Assembly: GCA_045598025.1 (NCBI GenBank)
Contig: JAZLLH010000055.1
Span: forward strand, 1 to 11,672
Direction: 5' to 3'
Source of the DNA: UBA1195 sp045598025
GTDB taxonomy: Bacteria; Bacteroidota; Bacteroidia; Bacteroidales; WCHB1-69
DNA: 11,672 nt
The notes under the pieces were generated by a model, which was given only the letters and a program-made list of their open reading frames with translations, made no database searches and had not been told where the DNA came from. Below, piece by piece: positions 7,336 to 11,672 of the stretch (positions are counted from its first letter, which is position 1; every line of letters starts with the position of its first letter). Made by a program: the position numbers and the translations under genes.

Positions 7336-9720
7336 TCATTCCTTCACAAACTTCCCGGTACAGGCCTGCTCCGTCGCAGTACTCAGCTTCAGCAGGTACA
7401 TACCCGCCGGAAGGGTGGAAACATCAAGTCCGGAAGCGGTAACCCTGTCTTTCCGCAGCATCACCCGTCCCAGCATATCGCTGACAACGACCCCTTCCAC
7501 TTCCGATTCTCCGTCCGGAAGCTGCAGATGCAGCAGCCCCGAAACGGGATTGGGCCAGATTTTCAGCGCACGTCCGGATTCCGGTTCGGAAACGGAAGTA
7601 GAGGAAGAATCTTTGGAGAAATTACTTTTCAAGTATATTTCTTTGGTTCTCAATAATTCACTTGGACTGCTCTCCGGCAATACGCAACTTTGGAAAGGCT
7701 GTATGTATGCATAAAATTCACCTGATGCATTCGGTTGAATCAGCGTACCATCTCCCAATAAAATTTCTTTACCAGCCCTTAACTGCACATCAGAAGATCC
7801 TTGAACAGAAAAATCTGCCGTTTCCAGATAATTATAGGCGTTGCGATTGTAGCTTGTATTTGTGATATTCTGATTATTCAGAAATAAATTAATATCCGGT
7901 TCATCGTAAACAGTTGCTTTAAACCATACATTGTTTGGAGATACAGGTATATACGTATTGGTAAATATTTGACCTATCGAATTATAGTCAAGTTTATATA
8001 CCCACGTTTTCAAAGTGGCAGACGTGTTTGTAATATTGCTTACAGAGCAATATCTTGTGCTTGAATTTGGATTTGCTCCGGAATAACCGTTTGATTGTGC
8101 TATGATTACTGGATGTTCTGCATAAGGATAAGAAATATTCTGTGTAATCGTATACTTTTGTACATCATAATATACACCTGCTGCCACATCGCAATCATTG
8201 TCAAATACGCACTGCGTATTGACTGACGTTACAGAACCTCCCGCTAACTGATATGAAGAGGATGGGAATGCCAACGCTTCAAGCACAGCTTTATATGCGT
8301 TTATTTTTCCATATCCAACTTCTGTGTTCCAGAAACCATATTGCTTTTCCTCGCAATAGGAATATCTCTGCAACTTGTCGCAAGAATAACACAAGATAGC
8401 TCTTGCCTCCGTCGCAGTAAGGCAAGGATTGGCAGATAAGATCAAGGCCATCACTCCGGCTGCATGAGGACAAGCTGCAGATGTGCCGTTGAAATCCAGA
8501 ATGTAACCACTGTTGGTTGTTGTCGTCGGTATGAAAACCCCAGGCGCGACAACATCCAATCCATTACCAGTATGACTACCCCAATTTGTTTCTCCATCAC
8601 AACTTTTCGCTCCTTTGCGTTCTCCACATGGACTCATTGCCCCAACCGCAATCGTATTGGATAAAGATGCTGGATAAAAAATGAATGGATAATCTTTATT
8701 TCCCACACTGCAAATTACAGGTGTACCTAATCCATTTCTTCCATATCTCACCATGCTATCAATAGCATTCGACAGCATGGGATTAGGGGACCCACTACCA
8801 AATGAACAATTGACAACGTCAACATTTTGTCCGCACAAAAAACGAAATGCGTCTATCAGTGCAACGTCCAATAGAGTATCGCCCCAACCAACTCTTATTG
8901 GAATTATTTTTGCATTGTATGCAACACCTTTGACTCCTATATCATTGTTTATTGCAGCAATAACTCCTGCACATTTTGTTCCATGGTCACTATACTGATT
9001 GTCGTTTTCTCCGGCACTTCCTAATCCCAGAGCATCATAACCTGGCAATAAGTTTGCTGCCAAATCCGGATGATCCAATTGTACACCATTGTCAATAACT
9101 GCCACAACAATTCCTTCACCTGTACTCCAGTTCCAAGCGGATTCCACATTGATGTCCATGCCTGTTTCTCCACCATGTTGTCCCGTATTCTTCAATCCCC
9201 ACTGTGAAGAATAATACGGATTCTGAAAAGCATTGGCCCGATAAAAAGCTGGAACAGCATACTGAAATGCCCCGGTTTCATACAAAAGATTAGCAAAATG
9301 CAAAGCCTCAGAGACAGAAAGTTTCACGAGATATTCGTTTTTGGCAAGACCATAAGGCCGGAATGATTTATACGGGACTTTGAAAGCGTTCAAAAGAATG
9401 TTCAAATCCGTTTCCTCTTTGGTTTGCAATAAAATGTCATTGAAACACCATTGTACACAACCATCCTTGATATAAATCAATTCATCTGCTACCATCACAC
9501 TATCCTTTTCTGACAATAACTTGTTGAACATGTTTTTCCCAGATTCTTTCGACGAATATTTACGAAAAGCAGAAGATGTCAATTTCGCGTATTTTACCGT
9601 CTTATTTACCATAAAATATTCCTTTTCACCTTTTTCATTATATATAAAAACCTCTTGAGCAGGAACATTGGAAAACAAAATAAACAATAAATTCATTAAT
9701 AATATTCTCTTTGCTATCAT
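7336..9720 (-). CDS. Subtilisin-like (S8) protease with T9SS C-terminal sorting domain
   Basis: 794 residues. A signal peptide (about 1-22, cut near PAQ-EVF) is followed by an N-terminal prodomain-like region (about 23-165), the thermitase-type junction SSQWGLKNTGQ (171-181) and the S8 catalytic domain (about 185-485). The triad is complete: D210 in VAVIDNG, H246 in SDHGTKCAG and S414 in NGTSAACPHAAG, with oxyanion N341 in SVGN. A linker region follows (about 487-635), then a 3-coathanger-stack-like segment (about 635-679) and a type A T9SS sorting domain (about 716-794, IWPNP to KFVKE). It is predicted to be exported by Sec, passed through T9SS, and attached to the cell surface or released. 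There are 18 cysteines. The start at 9720 has AGAGG only two bases before the ATG. It is the last gene of the operon, 12 bp after the beta-barrel gene. The sorting-domain DNA is GC-rich and the rest AT-rich. Confidence 0.93.
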   Translation of the reverse strand: MIAKRILLMNLLFILFSNVPAQEVFIYNEKGEKEYFMVNKTVKYAKLTSSAFRKYSSKESGKNMFNKLLSEKDSVMVADELIYIKDGCVQWCFNDILLQTKEETDLNILLNAFKVPYKSFRPYGLAKNEYLVKLSVSEALHFANLLYETGAFQYAVPAFYRANAFQNPYYSSQWGLKNTGQHGGETGMDINVESAWNWSTGEGIVVAVIDNGVQLDHPDLAANLLPGYDALGLGSAGENDNQYSDHGTKCAGVIAAINNDIGVKGVAYNAKIIPIRVGWGDTLLDVALIDAFRFLCGQNVDVVNCSFGSGSPNPMLSNAIDSMVRYGRNGLGTPVICSVGNKDYPFIFYPASLSNTIAVGAMSPCGERKGAKSCDGETNWGSHTGNGLDVVAPGVFIPTTTTNSGYILDFNGTSAACPHAAGVMALILSANPCLTATEARAILCYSCDKLQRYSYCEEKQYGFWNTEVGYGKINAYKAVLEALAFPSSSYQLAGGSVTSVNTQCVFDNDCDVAAGVYYDVQKYTITQNISYPYAEHPVIIAQSNGYSGANPNSSTRYCSVSNITNTSATLKTWVYKLDYNSIGQIFTNTYIPVSPNNVWFKATVYDEPDINLFLNNQNITNTSYNRNAYNYLETADFSVQGSSDVQLRAGKEILLGDGTLIQPNASGEFYAYIQPFQSCVLPESSPSELLRTKEIYLKSNFSKDSSSTSVSEPESGRALKIWPNPVSGLLHLQLPDGESEVEGVVVSDMLGRVMLRKDRVTASGLDVSTLPAGMYLLKLSTATEQACTGKFVKE
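7339..7611 (-). repeat. T9SS sorting-domain cassette, copy A
   Basis: This 273-bp stretch codes for the protease sorting domain and is about 91% identical (25 mismatches, no gaps, counted by eye) to 11124-11396 in the same orientation. The longest exact run is 66 bp (7495-7560). Similarity stops abruptly at 7611, inside the linker just before the sorting domain. Confidence 0.92.
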
Positions 9721-9732
9721 ACCTCTATATTT

Positions 9733-10368
9733 TTAAAATGTATAACCCACACCCAAATTCAGGCTATGATGTCCACGGGTGTATTCTATAGTTCCATCCA
9801 TTGTTGTTATATACGGATAATTATACATCGAACTGAAACAATAGTCAAAATGCCAGGATGCGAAAAACGCCCAGCACCTTGTGTTATATCCCATCCGGAT
9901 TCCGGGACTCAGCACAAAACAAGTCTGCCGATCTGTTCGGTTATCATTATGATCGAAAGTCAACTTGGTCCAACAAATCCCCATGGCAAGATAAGGAGTG
10001 AGATTAAAACCATTCAAACACAGGGAAAAATCCGGAGCAATCTGACAGATATTGTTCTGTTGCACACAATCAAACTTTGTCGAATAGGTACGGCTATTTA
10101 ATTTGACAAAGCAGCAGATGGGGTCAAATTCGCTGTATCCGTAGCCCAAGCCAATCCCCCAATTGTTCCCCAACATGCGGTGATACAGGACATCTGCCGC
10201 GGGACGGAACTCCGTCAATCTTTCTGCATACCGATTCTGAGATATCACCAGAGCCCCGCCGCTCACCAGAACAGCATTTTTCTTTTCCGGAGCAGAAGGC
10301 TGCTGCTGGGCTTTTGTATTCACAAACGTCAGCATCAGCATACAAAAAACAAATATCGTTTTTTTCAT
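9733..10368 (-). CDS. Outer-membrane beta-barrel protein, unknown function
   Basis: 211 residues from ATG 10368 (MKKTIFVFCMLMLTF). An in-frame GTG sits at 10371, but the ATG is 7 bases from a strong AAAGGAG, so I prefer it. A signal peptide ends near TKA-QQQ (about residue 20). The rest has alternating aromatic and hydrophobic strands with glycine turns (NNWGIGLGYGYSEF, LSPGIRMGYN, SLNLGVGYTF) and ends in a terminal phenylalanine, as outer-membrane barrels do. By size it would be an eight- to ten-strand barrel. Nine cysteines in the mature part are unusual for a barrel and suggest disulfides or metal binding. I do not recognise the family. Its neighbours (lipoprotein 11-14 bp upstream, T9SS protease 12 bp downstream) suggest a cell-envelope module. 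Confidence 0.75.
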   Translation of the reverse strand: MKKTIFVFCMLMLTFVNTKAQQQPSAPEKKNAVLVSGGALVISQNRYAERLTEFRPAADVLYHRMLGNNWGIGLGYGYSEFDPICCFVKLNSRTYSTKFDCVQQNNICQIAPDFSLCLNGFNLTPYLAMGICWTKLTFDHNDNRTDRQTCFVLSPGIRMGYNTRCWAFFASWHFDYCFSSMYNYPYITTMDGTIEYTRGHHSLNLGVGYTF

Positions 10369-10375
10369 CACCTTA

Positions 10376-10382
10376 CTCCTTT
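10376..10382 (-). promoter_or_regulatory. Strong Shine-Dalgarno for the beta-barrel gene
   Basis: AAAGGAG on the minus strand abuts the lipoprotein stop codon (TAG at 10385-10383) and lies 7 bases before the ATG at 10368. It fixes that start over the GTG at 10371 and implies coupled translation. Such a clear SD is uncommon in Bacteroidota. Confidence 0.75.
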
Positions 10383-10913
10383 CTATTCCTTTAATCGCCA
10401 GACATTATTACCAAACTTTAATTCGGAAATCCCTTTCCCTTTGATGATTATTACTTTTTCATCCCCCTCTTCCAGAATCAGAGAATCTCCTAAGATCGTA
10501 GAAAAAGTACCTGAAAAGGCATCTCCATCATAGTGCTTTCCCACACTGTGTGTTGTTACAGCATCTAATAATATATAACTACATCCTATATCAAAACTTT
10601 TATCATCATTCGTATTCATAAACCCAGATAATAATAAACTGTAACTGTCCGAACTTATACAAACAGACATCCATGTTGAATTAATATCACATTTGCATGT
10701 CCTCGGACTATATTCTGTTTCAGAAACATTCATTTGGCTCACTTTTCCGGAAAGAATCTGACCGCTATCATTGACAAAAGTCACTTCCTGATTGATCACA
10801 TAAGGGAAATAGGCTCTCAATTCATACGGGAACGCTTGGAATTTCTTTTTGCAGGAGGAAAGAAAAAGCAGGGAGCAAACTAATGCCATCAATAAGAACA
10901 TGTATTTTTTCAT
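10383..10913 (-). CDS. Predicted lipoprotein, unknown function
   Basis: 176 residues from ATG 10913 (MKKYMFLLMALVCSLLFLSSC). The frame is open to 10937, but AAAGGAGG six bases before 10913 decides the start. A signal peptide with lipobox LSSC gives lipidated C21, followed by KKK. The acidic residues after cysteine that favour surface export in several Bacteroidota are absent, so an inner-leaflet outer-membrane location is possible. The mature part is rich in beta strands, with further cysteines at 73, 75, 85 and 111, including a CKC pair. The C-terminal third (DSLILEEGDEKVIIIKGKGISELKFGNNVWRL) resembles strand-rich tails of small Bacteroidota lipoproteins, but I cannot name a family. It is the first gene of the lipoprotein, barrel and protease operon. 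Confidence 0.78.
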   Translation of the reverse strand: MKKYMFLLMALVCSLLFLSSCKKKFQAFPYELRAYFPYVINQEVTFVNDSGQILSGKVSQMNVSETEYSPRTCKCDINSTWMSVCISSDSYSLLLSGFMNTNDDKSFDIGCSYILLDAVTTHSVGKHYDGDAFSGTFSTILGDSLILEEGDEKVIIIKGKGISELKFGNNVWRLKE

Positions 10914-10919
10914 GTTATT

Positions 10920-10927
10920 CCTCCTTT
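10920..10927 (-). promoter_or_regulatory. Strong Shine-Dalgarno for the lipoprotein gene
   Basis: AAAGGAGG on the minus strand, six bases before the ATG at 10913. It decides this start against the upstream in-frame ATG at 10937. It complements the conserved anti-SD of 16S rRNA over seven to eight bases, whereas prfB, porX and the NtrC, M16 and GlsB-family genes in this window have no SD. Confidence 0.8.
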
Positions 10928-10975
10928 CTGATTTCAATGTATTTTAAGGTTGATAAAAAAGAAAATTTCACGGCG

Positions 10976-10983
10976 CAAATTTA
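10976..10983 (-). promoter_or_regulatory. Putative Bacteroidota -7 promoter box for the lipoprotein operon
   Basis: TAAATTTG on the minus strand fits TAnnTTTG exactly. Transcription would start a few bases downstream, giving a leader of roughly 60 bases to the ATG at 10913. A perfect -33 TTTG is missing; TTTC lies 17 bases upstream, inside a dyad, so an activator or alternative sigma factor may be needed. Confidence 0.5.
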
Positions 10984-10988
10984 CAAAA

Positions 10989-11031
10989 TTTCCGAATACG
11001 GAAACGACATTGCAGTTTTTTTACAGCAATG
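10989..11031 (-). promoter_or_regulatory. Two adjacent dyads upstream of the -7 box (candidate operators)
   Basis: The first, 10989-11004, is TTTCCG-AATA-CGGAAA on the plus strand, a perfect six-base inverted repeat between the expected -33 and -7 positions. The second, 11008-11031, has CATTGC and GCAATG arms separated by 12 mostly A/T bases. They are placed where regulators would bind, but hairpins or chance are also possible. Confidence 0.3.
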
Positions 11032-11085
11032 TAAATCAATATTTTACGTCATTATTTTTCAAAATACGACTGCTCGTGAAGCGGA

Positions 11086-11106
11086 GATTCCGGAAAATCC
11101 GGAATC
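11086..11106 (-). terminator. Hairpin after the right-edge T9SS cargo gene
   Basis: Fourteen bases past the TAG (11123-11121), the minus strand reads GATTCCGG-ATTTT-CCGGAATC, a perfect eight-base-pair stem with a five-base loop. Outer TCGTG and CACGA arms can extend it. No clean T-run follows, so this is either a weak terminator or an mRNA 3'-end stabiliser. Confidence 0.4.
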
Positions 11107-11120
11107 CGGATGCACGAAGT

Positions 11121-11672
11121 CTATTCCTTCACGAACTTCCCGGTACAAGCCTTTCCAGCCGCGGTCTGCAGCTTCAGCAGGTACATGCCCGCCGGAAGGG
11201 CGGAAACGTCGATTCCGGAGCCGGTAACCCTGTCTTTCCGCAGCATCACCCGTCCCAACATGTCGCTGACAACAATCCGTTCCACTTCCGATTCTCCGTC
11301 CGGAAGCTGCAGATGCAGCAGCCCCGAAACGGGATTGGGCCAGATCTTCAGCGCCCGTCCGGATTCCGGTTCGGAAACGGAAGTAGAGGAAGAATCCTGC
11401 TGCGGCATGTACGCATGATGCATCGGAAGGACTGTGTTTCTTTCAGCCATGCTTTGCTGCTCGGTCCTTCCGGAGCATGGAGCTATGACCGCCTCGAAAT
11501 CGGAACCTTCTGCAGCATAGAAACCATCGGTCAACACGATTTCTTCTCGGGCTTGCAGAGAAAGGCTTGCTCCATTATTGACAGTAAATGCATTGTTGTT
11601 CCTGATTAAATGTTTCGCCTGTATGTTCAAACTATTCCCGCTTGCGACATTCACATTTTGAGTGAAGATATA
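11121..11672 (-). CDS. T9SS cargo protein, C-terminal part (5' truncated by window)
   Basis: The frame is open through the right edge (six more codons, YIFTQN, precede the GTG at 11654), so this is the last 183 residues of a longer exported protein. Visible are a repeat-like segment NNGASLSLQAREEIVLTDGF and GSDFEAVIAPC (about 27-60 counted from 11654), typical of the 3-coathanger stack found before T9SS sorting domains, then a linker with a DSSSTSVSEPESG stretch, and a type A sorting domain (about 102-177, IWPNP to KFVKE). The sorting domain guides export through the outer membrane and is normally removed by PorU. What the passenger part does cannot be seen. The last 79 residues are nearly the same as those of the protease at 7336-9720. 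Confidence 0.88.
   Translation of the reverse strand, partial: YIFTQNVNVASGNSLNIQAKHLIRNNNAFTVNNGASLSLQAREEIVLTDGFYAAEGSDFEAVIAPCSGRTEQQSMAERNTVLPMHHAYMPQQDSSSTSVSEPESGRALKIWPNPVSGLLHLQLPDGESEVERIVVSDMLGRVMLRKDRVTGSGIDVSALPAGMYLLKLQTAAGKACTGKFVKE
11124..11396 (-). repeat. T9SS sorting-domain cassette, copy B
   Basis: The direct-repeat partner of 7339-7611, about 91% identical over 273 bp, with the 66-bp exact run at 11280-11345. The mismatches cluster in the last 25 codons and around 11274-11279. The rest, including third codon positions, is almost unchanged. Confidence 0.92.

Larger units (their letters stand above)
10914..11120. other. Promoter region between the right-edge cargo gene and the lipoprotein operon
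   Basis: No gene is visible in these 207 bases. In the direction of transcription (minus strand) the region holds a hairpin at 11086-11106, a dyad at 11008-11031, a dyad at 10989-11004, a TAAATTTG -7 box at 10976-10983, an AT-rich leader and a strong SD next to the lipoprotein ATG. Confidence 0.6.

Noticed and set aside
10914..10937. Start of the lipoprotein at ATG 10937
   Set aside because: The SD AAAGGAGG lies inside this extension, and a signal peptide starting at 10913 is canonical.
1..11672. tRNA, rRNA, CRISPR array, insertion sequence or attachment site
   Set aside because: I saw no cloverleaf, regularly spaced repeats, transposase reading frame or terminal inverted repeats in the window.

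Overview
The window looks like chromosomal DNA from a member of the Bacteroidota, most likely order Bacteroidales. The evidence is a PorX-type response regulator with a PglZ domain, two proteins ending in type IX secretion (T9SS) C-terminal sorting domains, Bacteroidota-type -7 promoter boxes (TAnnTTTG), and several gene starts without a Shine-Dalgarno (SD) sequence. I cannot name a genus.

Left edge (1-849, plus strand): the C-terminal end of a type III restriction enzyme Res subunit, cut by the window start. A 222-bp GC-rich gap follows. Then come two small, convergent membrane-protein genes with nearly abutting stops: a GlsB/YeaQ/YmgE-family protein (plus) and a YqaA/DedA-like protein (minus).

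Centre (1900-7178, minus strand): porX, then an M16-family protein that has lost its zinc motif (3-bp gap), then an NtrC-type AAA+ response regulator without a C-terminal DNA-binding domain. Transcriptionally upstream of porX is prfB (release factor 2), split by the classic programmed +1 frameshift at an in-frame TGA (7113-7115). Joining the two frames gives a normal 365-residue protein.

Right part (7336-11672, minus strand): an exported-protein operon of lipoprotein, outer-membrane beta-barrel protein and subtilisin-like protease with a T9SS sorting domain. It is driven by a probable promoter at about 10976-10983 that carries two dyads upstream. At the right edge is the 3' end of a second T9SS cargo gene. 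The sorting-domain DNA of the two cargo genes is about 91% identical over 273 bp, with a 66-bp exact stretch. These are direct repeats 3,785 bp apart that bracket the protease operon.

How the parts relate: PorX is a known regulator of T9SS genes, and the protease and the right-edge protein are predicted T9SS cargo, so regulator and substrates lie within a few kilobases. I found no RNA genes, CRISPR array or insertion sequence. The points most worth a second look are the sorting-domain cassette repeat with its sharp composition step, the strong SD sequences and paired dyads of the protease operon, and the porX operon with its degenerate M16 and HTH-less NtrC partners.
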